A stretch of DNA of 64,000 bases from an uncultured Thioclava sp. (GTDB lineage Bacteria > Pseudomonadota > Alphaproteobacteria > Rhodobacterales > Rhodobacteraceae), in assembly GCF_913064665.1 (NCBI RefSeq), contig NZ_CAJYBT010000008.1, forward strand, positions 1 to 64,000, in the 5' to 3' direction. A program made the position numbers and the translations under genes. Positions within the stretch are counted from its first letter, which is position 1, and every line of letters begins with the position of its first letter. This document shows, piece after piece, positions 36,232-46,300 of the stretch. The notes under the pieces were generated by a model. The model saw only the letters and a list, made by a program, of their open reading frames with translations. It was not told where the DNA came from and did not search any database.

Positions 36232-39215
36232 TCGCCGCCTTGCCCTTTCTGGGCGCAGCCCTGCCAGCCCTGCTGATCCGAACCGGGCGTAACAATGCCG
36301 CTGCGGCCTCGGCCCTGATAACGGGGCTCGCGCTGTTGGGTCTGCTGTTGCATCTGCCGACGGTGTTGGCGGGGGGCGTGGTGGAAAGCCGGATCGACTG
36401 GCTGCCGTGGCTCGGGCTGAACGTGAATTTCTGGATCGACGGTCTGGGAATGCTGTTTGCGACGCTGATCCTTGGGATCGGTTTGCTGATCATTCTTTAT
36501 GCGCGCTACTACCTGTCCAACAAGGATCCGGTGGGGCAGTTCTACACCTATCTGTTGCTGTTTCAGGGCGCGATGGTGGGCATTGTTCTGTCCGACAACA
36601 TCTTGCTTTTGCTGATCTTCTGGGAGCTGACTTCGCTGTCCTCCTTTCTGCTGATCGGCTATTGGAAGCACCTGCCCGAAGGCCGCCAAGGCGCGCGCAT
36701 GGCGCTGACGGTGACGGGGTTGGGCGGGCTGTCGATGATCGCGGGGATGCTGATCCTTGGCAATATCGTTGGCAGCTATGACATCTCGGAAATCCTGAAA
36801 CATAAGGACATGATTCAGGCCAGCCCGCTTTATCTGCCCGCGCTGCTGCTGATCCTGGGCGGGGCGTTTACCAAATCGGCGCAGTTCCCGTTCCATTTCT
36901 GGCTGCCCCGCGCGATGGCCGCGCCCACGCCAGTTTCGGCCTATCTGCATTCGGCAACGATGGTGAAGGCGGGTCTGTTCCTGATGGCGCGGATGTGGCC
37001 GGTTCTGGCGGGCACGCCCGAGTGGTTCTATATCGTCGCGGGTGTCGGGCTGATCACCATGCTGATCGCCGCCAAAATCGCGATTTTCAAACATGATATG
37101 AAGGCATTGCTCGCCTATTCCACCGTCTCGCATTTGGGTCTGATCACCTTCATGCTGGGGCTTGGAACGCAGGCGGGTGCGCTGGCGGCGGTGTTTCACA
37201 TCATCAATCACGCGACCTTCAAAGCGGCACTGTTCATGTCTGCGGGGATTGTGGATCACGAGGCAGGGACGCGCGATTTAACCCGCGTCAGTGGCTTGCG
37301 CAAACTGATGCCGATTACCTTTACAATCGCCACGATTGCCGCGCTCTCGATGGCGGGGATTCCGCTCTTCAACGGGTTCTTGTCCAAAGAGATGATGCTT
37401 GAGGCAGCAGCGCATACGGCCTGGCTGGGCAACGCTTGGATCGTGCCGGCTCTGGCGACCTTGGCGGCGCTCTTTTCGGCCACCTATGCGTTTCGTTTCA
37501 TCAGCCACGGGTTCTTTGGCCCGGTCAGTAAGGATCTGCCCAAAACGCCCCATGATCCGAGTTTTGGTATGTGGTTCAGCCCGGCCTTCCTGGTCGTTCT
37601 GGTGCTGGCGATCGGGGTGTTTCCGATGGCGGTGGCGGGGCCCTATGTGCAGATGGCAACCAATGCGGTGGTTGGGGGCGGCTATCACATGCACGCGCTC
37701 AAGATCTGGCATGGGGTGACGCCCGCGCTGATTATGTCGGCAATTGCGGTGACAGGCGGTCTTGTCTTGCTTGCCGCGCATGCGCCGTTGCAGCGGCTTT
37801 GGGATGGCATGCCGCGCCCCGACGCCAAGGTGATCTTTGACTGGATCGTGGCGCAGGTGCAGGGCCTCTCGGACTGGATCACGCAGGGTCTGAATAATGG
37901 CGCGATGGCGCGCTATTTGATGCTGTTTACGGTGGCATCGGTAGGGGCGGGGATTTACGCGTTCACGACTGGGGCGATGGGGCCGCAAACCCGCGCGCTG
38001 ACCCCGGTGAATGGGGCGGCGGTGACGGCATGGTTGTTGTTGCTGACCGCGACGGGCTGCATCGTGGCTTTCCATCACAATCGAATTCTGGCGCTGGTGC
38101 TGATCGGGATCGTCGGCTTGACCGTGTCGATGTCGTTCATCTACCTCTCGGCACCCGATCTGGCGCTGACGCAAATCTCGGTCGAGGTGGTCACGGCGGT
38201 GCTGATGCTGTTGGCGTTGAACTTCCTGCCCAAGGTCACGCGGATAGAATCGAGCCGCTTCAAGATCAGCTTTGATGTGGCGCTGTCGGTTGTGGCCGGT
38301 ATCGCGGTATCCGGGCTGATTTATGCTTTGATGATGCGCGATTTCGCCTTCCCGAGCATGTCGGGATATATGCTGGCCAACAGCTATAATCTTGCGGGCG
38401 GGGATAACGTGGTCAACGTGATCCTCGTCGATTTCCGGGGCTATGATACCTATGGCGAGATCACCGTGCTGGGGATTGCCGCGCTGGTGATCTTTGCGCT
38501 GACCGAGACGCTGTTGCAGGGGGCGTCCTCGCGCAAGCTGATCGCGTGGCGGCCTGATGTGGCGCGTGGTGGCGACAAGCACCCGCTGATCTTGCTGATC
38601 GTGACGCGGGTGATGATGCCGATTGCGCTGGTGGTCGGGCTCTATATCTTCCTGCGCGGCCATAACGAGCCGGGTGGCGGTTTCATCGCTGGTCTGGTCG
38701 TCGCGATTGCCTTGGTGACGCAATATATGGCCAGCGGCTTTGCGTGGACGCAGGCGCGCCAGAAGGTCTACTACCACGTGTTGATCGCGTCGGGTGTGCT
38801 GGTTGCCGGGGTGACCGGGGCGGGGGCATTTTTCAACGATATGCCCTTCCTGACCTCGGATTTCGGCTATTTCAAATTGCCGGGCCTTGAGAAGTTTGAA
38901 CTGGCCACCGCGGCCGGGTTTGACCTTGGCGTGTTCCTTGGCGTGGTCGGTTCGGTGATGCTGGCTCTGGGCGGTCTAAGCCGCTTGGCACGCCGCGCCG
39001 CGATGGGAGAGCAAGACGGCGAAGAAGGCGCGCATATCGTTGCTGAAAAGCCCGAAGCCCGCGTGTTGGCGCCGCTAGCCGCCGGGCCCTATCCCCCCGA
39101 GGCCAAAGTGCCACGGCGTTGGTGGAGCACGGCGCGCGCCGCACAAGAGGCCACCAGGGCCGAACGCGATCAAGTCCATGAAAACAAGATGAAGAATAAG
39201 GAGGAGGATCACTGA
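36216..39215 (+). CDS. mrpA: Na+/H+ antiporter subunit A with fused MrpB domain
   Basis: 999 residues, polytopic, from the ATG at 36216 (GGAGAGAG site; the frame opens at 36150). About residues 1-600 match the NuoL-like MrpA core with conserved charged segments in helices (SNKDPVGQFYTY, HSATMVKAG). A MrpB-like block starts near residue 790 (LILLIVTRVMMPIAL, FLRGHNEPGGGFIAG). The A-B fusion is the PhaAB form of alphaproteobacteria. The complex exports Na+ (or K+) for H+. The TGATG overlap couples it to mrpC. Confidence 0.95.
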   Translation: MSPALIAALPFLGAALPALLIRTGRNNAAAASALITGLALLGLLLHLPTVLAGGVVESRIDWLPWLGLNVNFWIDGLGMLFATLILGIGLLIILYARYYLSNKDPVGQFYTYLLLFQGAMVGIVLSDNILLLLIFWELTSLSSFLLIGYWKHLPEGRQGARMALTVTGLGGLSMIAGMLILGNIVGSYDISEILKHKDMIQASPLYLPALLLILGGAFTKSAQFPFHFWLPRAMAAPTPVSAYLHSATMVKAGLFLMARMWPVLAGTPEWFYIVAGVGLITMLIAAKIAIFKHDMKALLAYSTVSHLGLITFMLGLGTQAGALAAVFHIINHATFKAALFMSAGIVDHEAGTRDLTRVSGLRKLMPITFTIATIAALSMAGIPLFNGFLSKEMMLEAAAHTAWLGNAWIVPALATLAALFSATYAFRFISHGFFGPVSKDLPKTPHDPSFGMWFSPAFLVVLVLAIGVFPMAVAGPYVQMATNAVVGGGYHMHALKIWHGVTPALIMSAIAVTGGLVLLAAHAPLQRLWDGMPRPDAKVIFDWIVAQVQGLSDWITQGLNNGAMARYLMLFTVASVGAGIYAFTTGAMGPQTRALTPVNGAAVTAWLLLLTATGCIVAFHHNRILALVLIGIVGLTVSMSFIYLSAPDLALTQISVEVVTAVLMLLALNFLPKVTRIESSRFKISFDVALSVVAGIAVSGLIYALMMRDFAFPSMSGYMLANSYNLAGGDNVVNVILVDFRGYDTYGEITVLGIAALVIFALTETLLQGASSRKLIAWRPDVARGGDKHPLILLIVTRVMMPIALVVGLYIFLRGHNEPGGGFIAGLVVAIALVTQYMASGFAWTQARQKVYYHVLIASGVLVAGVTGAGAFFNDMPFLTSDFGYFKLPGLEKFELATAAGFDLGVFLGVVGSVMLALGGLSRLARRAAMGEQDGEEGAHIVAEKPEARVLAPLAAGPYPPEAKVPRRWWSTARAAQEATRAERDQVHENKMKNKEEDH

Positions 39216-39553
39216 TGGAAGTGCTTGTCTCCTCTGCCATCGGCGTGCTGACGGCTGCCGGTATCTACATGATCTTGCGGCTGCGCACCTTCCCGGTCGT
39301 CATCGGCATGTCGCTGCTGTCTTACGGGGTGAACGTGTTTTTGTTCGCCACGGGTCGCTTGGTGGTGAACCAGCCGCCGATCCTGCGCGAGGGCGTCACC
39401 AGCTATACCGACCCGATCCCGCAAGCGCTGGTGCTGACTGCTATCGTGATCTCGTTCGGGATGACGGCGGTGGTGGTGATGCTTGCACTCGGGGCCTTTA
39501 TTGAGGCGGGCGACGACCGCATCGACCTTGACGAGAGCGAGGGCGATCAATGA
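39215..39553 (+). CDS. mrpC: Mrp antiporter subunit C
   Basis: 112 residues with three membrane helices, homologous to NuoK of complex I. The ATG overlaps the mrpA stop by one base (TGATG). Typical segments are FPVVIGMSLLSYGVNVFLFA and DPIPQALVLTAIVISFGMTA. It is one of the seven hydrophobic Mrp subunits needed for cation/proton exchange; its stop overlaps the mrpD start. Confidence 0.94.
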   Translation: MEVLVSSAIGVLTAAGIYMILRLRTFPVVIGMSLLSYGVNVFLFATGRLVVNQPPILREGVTSYTDPIPQALVLTAIVISFGMTAVVVMLALGAFIEAGDDRIDLDESEGDQ

Positions 39554-41220
39554 TGGAGCATTGGATTATTGCCCCGGTCGTGCTGCCGGCGATGCTGGCG
39601 CCGCTGATCGTGCTGTGGATGCGCTACGATCTGGTGACGCAGCGTGTGGCCTCGGTTCTGGGGATGTCGGCGCTGCTGATCTTGGCGATCGTGCTGATGG
39701 TGTCTGCCTCGAATGGCCCGCCCGAGGTGTATCGCCTTGGCAACTGGGAGCCGCCCTATGGCATCGTGTTGGTGCTGGATCGGCTGTCGGCGCTGATGCT
39801 CGTGCTCAACGCTTTGCTGGGTCTGACCGTGGTGCTCTATGCCATCGGCTCGGGCTGGGACCGGCGCGGCTGGCATTTCCACTCGTTGATGCAGTTCCAG
39901 ATGATGGGGATCAATGGCGCATTCCTGACGGGCGATGCGTTCAACCTGTTCGTGTTCTTCGAGGTGCTGTTGATCGCCTCATATGGGTTGATGATCCATG
40001 GCGGCGGCAAGGCGCGGCTGAAATCGGGCGTGCAATATGTCGTTTATAACCTTGCCGGATCGACGCTGTTCTTGTTCGCGCTGGGCACGATCTATTCGGT
40101 GACGGGCACGCTGAACATGGCCGATCTGGCGCAGAAGGTGGGCCAGATGCCTGCCGACGATACTGCACTGATCGCGGTTGGCGCGGCGTTGCTGATGCTG
40201 GTCTTTGCCGTCAAGGCGGCGCTGGTGCCGTTCCAGTTCTGGCTGCCTGCAACCTATACCAACGCGCCCGGCCCGGTGGCGGCACTGTTTGCGATCATGA
40301 CCAAGGTGGGCGTTTATGCCATCGTGCGGGTCTACACGCTGATTTTCCCGATCACCGGCACGACCGGTACGTTGGCGCATGATCTGCTGCTGCCTGCTGC
40401 GCTGGTGACGCTGGTGATCGGCATGGTGGGCATTCTGGGCGCGCGCGATCTGGGCCGCGCGGTGACCTATTCGGTGATCGGCTCGGTCGGCACGATGATG
40501 CTGGCGTTTGCACAATTCACCCAAGGTGCGACGGCGGCGGGGCTTTATTATATGGTCCACTCGACGCTGGTGGCCGCGGCGCTGTTCCTGATCGCCGATC
40601 TGGTGCGCGAGCGGCGCGGGCGTTGGGGCCTGTCGTTGGTCGATGCGCCGCTGCTGCGCAATCACGGGCTGTTGGCGGCGTTCTTCTTTGTCGGAGCGCT
40701 GGCGATGGCGGGGATGCCGCCGCTGTCTGGTTTCCTTGGCAAGCTGATGATTTTGGATGCCACGCGCGGGCAATGGGGGCTTTGGGCGACGGTGCTGATC
40801 ACCTCGCTGATTGCAATCGTGGGGTTTGCGCGTGTCGGCAGCCAAGTGTTCTGGCGCCCTTACGGTTTTTCCGACGAAGAGGCCCCTGACCTGCCCAAGG
40901 ATATGACCTCCCCGGCGCTGGCCTTCACCGCAACGGGCGGGTTGATCGCGGGGCTTGTGGCCCTGACCGTGCTGGCTGGCCCGGTAAGCCGCTGGATGCA
41001 GGGCACTGCGGCGCAGCTGTTTGCGCCCGCGAATTATATCGACGCGGTGATGGGCGGGGCCGAAGCACGCGCCCAAGAAGCCGCGCAGATTGGTCTGCAC
41101 GCGCATGGCCATATGACGGTGATCGACGAGATGCGCCAAGAGGATGCGGGAAGCGATCCTGCCGTCGATCCTCAAACCGCAACGCCACAGACCGGGCATG
41201 ACGCCCCGGCGTCACATTGA
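39550..41220 (+). CDS. mrpD: Mrp antiporter subunit D
   Basis: 556 residues with about 14 helices, NuoN/NuoL-like proton-translocating subunit. Segments such as FFEVLLIASYGLM, KAALVPFQFWLPATYTNAPG and MAGMPPLSGFLGKLMILD are typical. A polar C-terminal tail of about 60 residues follows, rich in His, Asp and Ala. The first of two adjacent ATGs overlaps the mrpC stop. The mrpE ribosome site follows the stop. Confidence 0.95.
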   Translation: MMEHWIIAPVVLPAMLAPLIVLWMRYDLVTQRVASVLGMSALLILAIVLMVSASNGPPEVYRLGNWEPPYGIVLVLDRLSALMLVLNALLGLTVVLYAIGSGWDRRGWHFHSLMQFQMMGINGAFLTGDAFNLFVFFEVLLIASYGLMIHGGGKARLKSGVQYVVYNLAGSTLFLFALGTIYSVTGTLNMADLAQKVGQMPADDTALIAVGAALLMLVFAVKAALVPFQFWLPATYTNAPGPVAALFAIMTKVGVYAIVRVYTLIFPITGTTGTLAHDLLLPAALVTLVIGMVGILGARDLGRAVTYSVIGSVGTMMLAFAQFTQGATAAGLYYMVHSTLVAAALFLIADLVRERRGRWGLSLVDAPLLRNHGLLAAFFFVGALAMAGMPPLSGFLGKLMILDATRGQWGLWATVLITSLIAIVGFARVGSQVFWRPYGFSDEEAPDLPKDMTSPALAFTATGGLIAGLVALTVLAGPVSRWMQGTAAQLFAPANYIDAVMGGAEARAQEAAQIGLHAHGHMTVIDEMRQEDAGSDPAVDPQTATPQTGHDAPASH

Positions 41221-41234
41221 GGGAGGGCCAAATC

Positions 41235-41726
41235 ATGTTCCGCAAGCTTCTGCCCCACCCCTATTTGACCATCCTGCTCGCGGGGGTGTGGTTGCTATTG
41301 GCAAATGCCTACACGCTGAATTCGCTGGTCTTCGGGCTATTGGTTGGGCTGGTGATCCCGTGGATCACATCGCCCTATTGGCCTGCGCGCCCCCATATCG
41401 GCAATCCGCTTAAGATCATCGAATATATACTGGTGGTGGTCTGGGATATTATCATCGCCAATATCACGGTGGCGAAAATCGTGCTGTTCATGCCCAATTC
41501 CAAGCTGCAACCGGCTTGGGTTACCGTGCCGTTGGATCTGATCGAGCCAGAGGCGATCACCGTGCTGGCCGGCACGATCACGATGACGCCGGGCACGCTG
41601 ACGGCGGAACTGGCGGCGGATGGGCATTCGCTGCTGGTGCATTGCCTGCATGCGCCTGACGCCGATGCGGTGCGCGATGAAATCAAGACCCGTTACGAAG
41701 CCCGATTGAAGGAGATTTTCGAATGA
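41235..41726 (+). CDS. mrpE: Mrp antiporter subunit E
   Basis: 163 residues. Helical pair near the N-terminus (LTILLAGVWLLLANAYT, LVFGLLVGLVIPW), then a cytoplasmic domain with AITVLAGTITMTPGTLTAEL, the signature of MrpE. GGGAGG before the ATG at 41235 fixes the start; an upstream ATG in frame lies inside the mrpD end. The last bases overlap mrpF. Confidence 0.94.
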   Translation: MFRKLLPHPYLTILLAGVWLLLANAYTLNSLVFGLLVGLVIPWITSPYWPARPHIGNPLKIIEYILVVVWDIIIANITVAKIVLFMPNSKLQPAWVTVPLDLIEPEAITVLAGTITMTPGTLTAELAADGHSLLVHCLHAPDADAVRDEIKTRYEARLKEIFE

Positions 41727-41992
41727 TCACTTACGCGCTGATCTTCGCCATCGCCTGCTATAGCGCGGCGTTGCTGTTTAACCTGTTTCGCGTGGTCAAG
41801 GCGCCGGGCGTGACGGACCGGGTGCTTGCGCTTGATACGATGGCGATCAATGCGATCGCGATGATCGTGCTGTTTGGCATTTACGAGGGCACGGCGCTGT
41901 TTTTCGAGGCGTCGATTCTTTACGCGATGACGGGTTTCGTGGCGACCGTGGCATTCGCGAAATTCATCCTGCGTGGCGATATCATCGAGTGA
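41723..41992 (+). CDS. mrpF: Mrp antiporter subunit F
   Basis: 89 residues, three helices. The GVTDRVLALDTMAINAIAM segment is the conserved MrpF motif; it holds an Asp-Arg pair in the first loop. The ATG overlaps the mrpE stop by four bases (ATGA). It forms the Mrp complex with the neighbours. Confidence 0.94.
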   Translation: MITYALIFAIACYSAALLFNLFRVVKAPGVTDRVLALDTMAINAIAMIVLFGIYEGTALFFEASILYAMTGFVATVAFAKFILRGDIIE

Positions 41993-41999
41993 GGGCATC

Positions 42000-42413
42000 A
42001 TGGAACTGATCTGGGATATTGTGATTTCAGCCTTGCTCGTGATCGGCGGGTTCTTTGGCTTCGTGGGCTCGTTGGGGCTGGTGAAACTGCCCGATCCGAT
42101 GACGCGATTGCATGCGCCGACCAAGGCGGCGACCTTGGGCGTGGGGTCGATCCTGATTGCCTCGATGATCTGGTTCGCGGTCAAGCAAGATCACCTGAGC
42201 CTGCATGAGTTGATGGTGACGGTGTTCATCTTTCTCACCGCCCCGGTCACCGCGCATTTCATCTCGAAGGCGAATATTTTCCGAGATTGGCCAGCCGAGA
42301 AACTGCCCCGTCCAGCGGGCGAGGGCGAATGGGCGGTGCATCAGGCCGATGCCGACACGTCCAAGGGCGAGCTGGCTGTTGAAAAAGAGACCGAGGCCGC
42401 ACAGCAGGACTGA
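42000..42413 (+). CDS. mrpG: Mrp antiporter subunit G
   Basis: 137 residues with three helices; GSLGLVKLPDPMTRLHAPTKAATLG is the MrpG signature (split here only by length). A charged C-terminal tail of about 40 residues (EKETEAAQQD end) goes beyond the core. The ATG at 42000 follows a GAGGG site; an upstream in-frame codon at 41973 lies inside mrpF. It is the last gene of the operon. Confidence 0.93.
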   Translation: MELIWDIVISALLVIGGFFGFVGSLGLVKLPDPMTRLHAPTKAATLGVGSILIASMIWFAVKQDHLSLHELMVTVFIFLTAPVTAHFISKANIFRDWPAEKLPRPAGEGEWAVHQADADTSKGELAVEKETEAAQQD

Positions 42414-42485
42414 CGCTGCGAAACGCTTTGCGGTTGCGCGCGCCCATGGCAGGCTCCTGCTTGAATGAAAGCGGGAGGATATGTG

Positions 42486-43205
42486 ATGCGGGCGCGCTTG
42501 ATGCTGTCTCATCTGTCAATCTGGGTGATGATTGGCGTTGTCGTAATGGCGGCAGTTTGGACCGCGCAGGGGCCGGCATGGCTATGGGCGGTCGCGCTGC
42601 TGGGTGTGCCTGCGCAGATGCTCAACGAATATGGGCTGCATCGCTATGTGTTCCACATGGCCCCGCCGCAGCGCCAATGGGCGTTCAACTGGCTTTATCG
42701 CGTGCATTACGGGCATCACGAATTTCCTACCTGCTGGCCGCTGCTGTTTGCGCCGCTCTCGGTGATCGTGCCGGTTTTGCTGGGCAATACGCTTATCTTG
42801 TGGGGAGTTCTGGCGCTGTTCGGGTTGAACCATGCGTTTGACATCGCGGTGGCGGTGGTGGCGCTGGGCGGGGCGGCAACCTTTCTTACCTATGAGTGGT
42901 TTCACACCACGGCGCATGTGACTGTGAAGAAAACCGCCGTCGAGCGGCGCGTCAGCACCCTGCACAATCAGCACCATTTCCGCGATTTCTCGAAATGGTT
43001 TCATGTCACGGCGGGTGGCGAGGTAATCGACCGGATCATGGGCACCGCGATTTCGCGCGACGCTCTCAAGACCCAAAGCCGGATCGAGTTTATCCGCACC
43101 TTGGGTCTGCGCCCCGATGATCCGCGTTTGATCGCCGCACGGGCGCGCTTTGCCAAACGCTTCGGTCTCTCGCAAGCCGAGATCATGCGCGCGGGCGAGG
43201 TCTGA
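42486..43205 (+). CDS. Fatty acid hydroxylase / sterol desaturase family membrane protein
   Basis: 239 residues with four to five helices and the histidine clusters of the di-iron membrane hydroxylase superfamily: HRYVFH, HYGHH, HTTAH and HNQHH. The superfamily adds hydroxyls or double bonds to lipids; the substrate here is unknown. The start is set by GGGAGG eight bases before ATG 42486 rather than by the ATG at 42465. It follows mrpG by 72 nt, but no shared function is apparent. Confidence 0.85.
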   Translation: MRARLMLSHLSIWVMIGVVVMAAVWTAQGPAWLWAVALLGVPAQMLNEYGLHRYVFHMAPPQRQWAFNWLYRVHYGHHEFPTCWPLLFAPLSVIVPVLLGNTLILWGVLALFGLNHAFDIAVAVVALGGAATFLTYEWFHTTAHVTVKKTAVERRVSTLHNQHHFRDFSKWFHVTAGGEVIDRIMGTAISRDALKTQSRIEFIRTLGLRPDDPRLIAARARFAKRFGLSQAEIMRAGEV

Positions 43206-43310
43206 GGGCGCATTCCCCCGCCCGGCGCGCGCAGGCCGCTCGCGCGGCGTTCAAGAACGCGCGCGTCGATCGGAATGCGGCAGAGATGTTGGTGCGAAAC
43301 CCGCGATAGC

Positions 43311-44183
43311 TTAGATCAGATCCGCATAGACCATCGCAGCATCAATCGCCGCTTTCGTGTCATCCAGCAATTCGGTCAATGGCAAGCGCACCTCGGGCGA
43401 AATCAGGCCCAGCTTCGACATCGCGTATTTCGCGCCCGCCACGCCGGGTTCGAGGAAGATCGCCATATGCAGTGGCATCAGCTTGTCTTGATAGCTCAAC
43501 GCCTTGGCGTAATCGCCCGCCAGCGTCGCCTCTTGGAACAGCGCACAAAGCCGGGGCGCAACGTTCGCCGTGACCGAGATACAGCCCACCCCGCCATGCG
43601 CGTTAAAGCCAAGCGCGGTCGCATCCTCGCCCGAAAGCTGAATGAAATCTGGCCCGCAAGTCAGACGCTGCATCGAGACGCGTTCCAGCTTGCCGGTCGC
43701 ATCCTTCACACCGACGATCCGTTCCAGCTTGGCCAATTCGCCCATCGTTTCGGGGGCCATGTCGATCACCGAACGCCCCGGAATGTTGTAGATGATGATC
43801 GCCAGATCGCAGGCCTCGTGCAGCGCGGTGTAATGCGCGATCAAGCCGCGCTGGCTGGGCTTGTTGTAATAGGGCGTGACCACCAGCGCCGCATCCGCGC
43901 CGGTTTTGGCGGCATGCTGGATCAGGCGCACACCTTCGGCGGTCGAATTCGACCCGGCACCCGCGATTACGGGAATGCGGCCCTTGGCGGCTTTGACGAC
44001 TTCGGTGATCACTGTCATGTGTTCGTCATGGCTCAGCGTCGGGCTTTCCCCCGTCGTGCCCACTGGCACCAGCCCGTGGCTGCCCTGTTCGATATGCCAT
44101 TCAACCAGCTTTTTCAGCGCGTCCAGATCCAGTGCGCCGTTCTTAAACGGCGTGACCAGTGCGGGAAGGGACCCTTTGAACAT
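43311..44183 (-). CDS. dapA: 4-hydroxy-tetrahydrodipicolinate synthase
   Basis: 290 residues of TIM-barrel type. The Schiff-base lysine is Lys160 in IVGVKDATG; Tyr132 of IIYNIPGRS and the GTTGES loop (Thr43, Thr44) complete the active site. It condenses pyruvate and aspartate semialdehyde for lysine and diaminopimelate. Length and motifs are normal. It is divergent from the lytic transglycosylase gene by 168 nt; a link through cell-wall synthesis is possible but not shown. Confidence 0.97.
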   Translation of the reverse strand: MFKGSLPALVTPFKNGALDLDALKKLVEWHIEQGSHGLVPVGTTGESPTLSHDEHMTVITEVVKAAKGRIPVIAGAGSNSTAEGVRLIQHAAKTGADAALVVTPYYNKPSQRGLIAHYTALHEACDLAIIIYNIPGRSVIDMAPETMGELAKLERIVGVKDATGKLERVSMQRLTCGPDFIQLSGEDATALGFNAHGGVGCISVTANVAPRLCALFQEATLAGDYAKALSYQDKLMPLHMAIFLEPGVAGAKYAMSKLGLISPEVRLPLTELLDDTKAAIDAAMVYADLI

Positions 44184-44351
44184 GACACGCTCCTTGGTTT
44201 AGACTTGGTTTGGTCTGTGCCGCTCACGCGAGTCGTGGCGGCGGAAATCGGCCGGGTTATATGCGTTTGCCGCGCCGTTGCCAACTTGTGAATCATCCCC
44301 ATTTATGAGAGTTGGGGACAAAGGGGAAAACCCCACAAGAAAAGAGCAGCC

Positions 44352-46295
44352 ATGATGATCCGACGCCAGTTCCTCGCGGCGCTTGCCGCATCGACCGCCG
44401 TTCTCGCACCCGCCATTGTGCGCGCTGCAACCAGCGCGCTGGCCGAGGCAATGGCTGCTGCAAAATCCGGCGATTGGAGCCACGCCGAGGCCTTGGCGCG
44501 CCGTGACGGTTCGCTTGGCGGTGATCTTATCCAATGGCAACGGCTGCGCGCAGGTGATGGAACTTTTGCGGATTATTTCGCCTTTGCATCCCGGCGCGCG
44601 GATTGGCCGGGCATGGCCCTGTTGCGCGAAAAAGGCGAGGCAACGCTTGAGGCGATCCCGCCAACGCAGGTCTTGGCGTATTTCCAGCTCGGCGCGCCGC
44701 AAACCGGCACGGGTGCATTGGCGCTGATTGGCGCGCATCTTGCGCTGGGGCAGAAAACCGCTGCGGCGAATGAGGCCGAGGCGGCGTGGCGTCACCTGTC
44801 TTTGACCTCGCAGGAACAAGATGCGTTTGTGGCGCAATACTCCGCCTTGATCGCGCCGCATCATGGCGGGCGGATGCAGAACATGCTGGATGCCGGAGAG
44901 TTGACTCAGGCGCGCCGAATGCTGGATCTGGTCGGCTCTGGCACGCAGGCTGTCGCACGCGCCCGCATCGCCTTGCAAGCGCGCGAAAACGGCGTGGATG
45001 ATCTGGTCGCGGCGGTGCCCGAGTATATGGTCAAACGCTCGGCTGGGCTGGCGCGTGATCGCGCGTGGTGGCGCTGGCGCGAGGGGCTTGAAGATGGCGC
45101 GGCCGAATTGATTCTTGAGAGATCAACTTCGGCCAGCGATCTGGAAGATCCCGCACTTTGGGCCGAGTTGCGTGGCGCACAGGCGCGCTGGGACTTGCGC
45201 AATGGCAATACCAAGCGCGCCTATGATCTGGCCGCGTCCCATCGGCTCAAGCCGGGGGGATCGGCTTATGCCGATCTGGAATGGGTGGCGGGATATGCCG
45301 CGCTGAAACTGGGCGATGTGTCTAGCGCACTACGCCATTTCTCTGCGTTAGAAAGCGCGGTGGATGGGCCGATTTCCTCGGCACGCGCTTATTACTGGCA
45401 GGGCCGCGCGCTGGAGGTGATGGGCAAGACCGACGCGGCCAAAGCGGCTTGGCAAAAGGGGGCGAGCGAGCAAAGCGCCTATTACGGGCTGCTCTCGGCG
45501 GAACGCTTGGGGCAATCCCTGCCCGCCAGTTTCGCAACCACCCCGGCGCTGCCCAATTGGAACGAATACAAGTTTCGCCACAGCGATATCTTTAAGGCCG
45601 CGCAGCTTCTGTATCAGGCCGATGAAACCGATCTGGCAGCGCGCTTTATTCTGCATCTTGAGGAAAGCCTTGGCCCCGGCAATTTCGGCGCGCTGGCGCA
45701 ATATGCACTGGAACAACAAGACGCCTATCTGGCGCTGATTGTCGGCAAACGCGCCGCTGCGAAGGGTGAGATTATTCCGCAGGCGCTGTGGCCGATCCCG
45801 GCGCTGACCAGTCACGATCTGGGCGTGCCCGAAGCGCTGGTTCTGGCTGTCGCGCGTCGTGAAAGCCAATTCGCGGTGGGCGTGGCCAGCGGCGTGGGGG
45901 CGCAAGGCTTGATGCAGCTGATGCCGGGCACGGCCAAGATGATGGCGGCCAAAACGGGTTTAAGTTATTCGCTGTCGCGCCTGACCAGTGACGCCACCTA
46001 TAACCTGCGCCTTGGCGGGGCCTATCTGGCGCAGTTGCGCGATGAGTTCGGGGCCTCAACGGTTCTGGTGACCACCGGGTATAATGCCGGGCCGGGCCGT
46101 CCGCGCCGCTGGATCGAAGAGCAGGGTGATCCGCGCGTGGGCACGGTTGATGTGGTCGATTGGGTCGAGATGATCCCGTTCACTGAGACCCGCAATTACA
46201 CGATGCGCGTGGCCGAGGCGATCCCGCCCTACCGTGCGCGCCTGCGCGAGCCAGAGCTGAAATTTACCGATATTCTGCGCGGCACAGCGGGGTAG
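44352..46295 (+). CDS. Soluble lytic murein transglycosylase
   Basis: 647 residues. The N-terminus MMIRRQFLAALAASTAVL has a twin-arginine-like motif and an Ala-rich hydrophobic stretch ending VRA-A, so export through Tat rather than Sec is possible. A long superhelical, Ala/Leu-rich domain (about 40-480) precedes the C-terminal SLT domain, with catalytic Glu504 in ARRESQF, then GAQGLMQLMPGTA and TTGYNAGPGR. It cuts peptidoglycan to 1,6-anhydro ends. The ATG at 44352 or 44355 starts it. Confidence 0.95.
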   Translation: MMIRRQFLAALAASTAVLAPAIVRAATSALAEAMAAAKSGDWSHAEALARRDGSLGGDLIQWQRLRAGDGTFADYFAFASRRADWPGMALLREKGEATLEAIPPTQVLAYFQLGAPQTGTGALALIGAHLALGQKTAAANEAEAAWRHLSLTSQEQDAFVAQYSALIAPHHGGRMQNMLDAGELTQARRMLDLVGSGTQAVARARIALQARENGVDDLVAAVPEYMVKRSAGLARDRAWWRWREGLEDGAAELILERSTSASDLEDPALWAELRGAQARWDLRNGNTKRAYDLAASHRLKPGGSAYADLEWVAGYAALKLGDVSSALRHFSALESAVDGPISSARAYYWQGRALEVMGKTDAAKAAWQKGASEQSAYYGLLSAERLGQSLPASFATTPALPNWNEYKFRHSDIFKAAQLLYQADETDLAARFILHLEESLGPGNFGALAQYALEQQDAYLALIVGKRAAAKGEIIPQALWPIPALTSHDLGVPEALVLAVARRESQFAVGVASGVGAQGLMQLMPGTAKMMAAKTGLSYSLSRLTSDATYNLRLGGAYLAQLRDEFGASTVLVTTGYNAGPGRPRRWIEEQGDPRVGTVDVVDWVEMIPFTETRNYTMRVAEAIPPYRARLREPELKFTDILRGTAG

Positions 46296-46300
46296 TCGCG

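Noticed and set aside
36132-41199. Long minus-strand ORFs opposite the mrp genes (36132-37259, 37278-38777, 39979-41199)
   Set aside because: They are His/Arg/Gln-rich shadows of membrane proteins; all motifs are in the plus frames.
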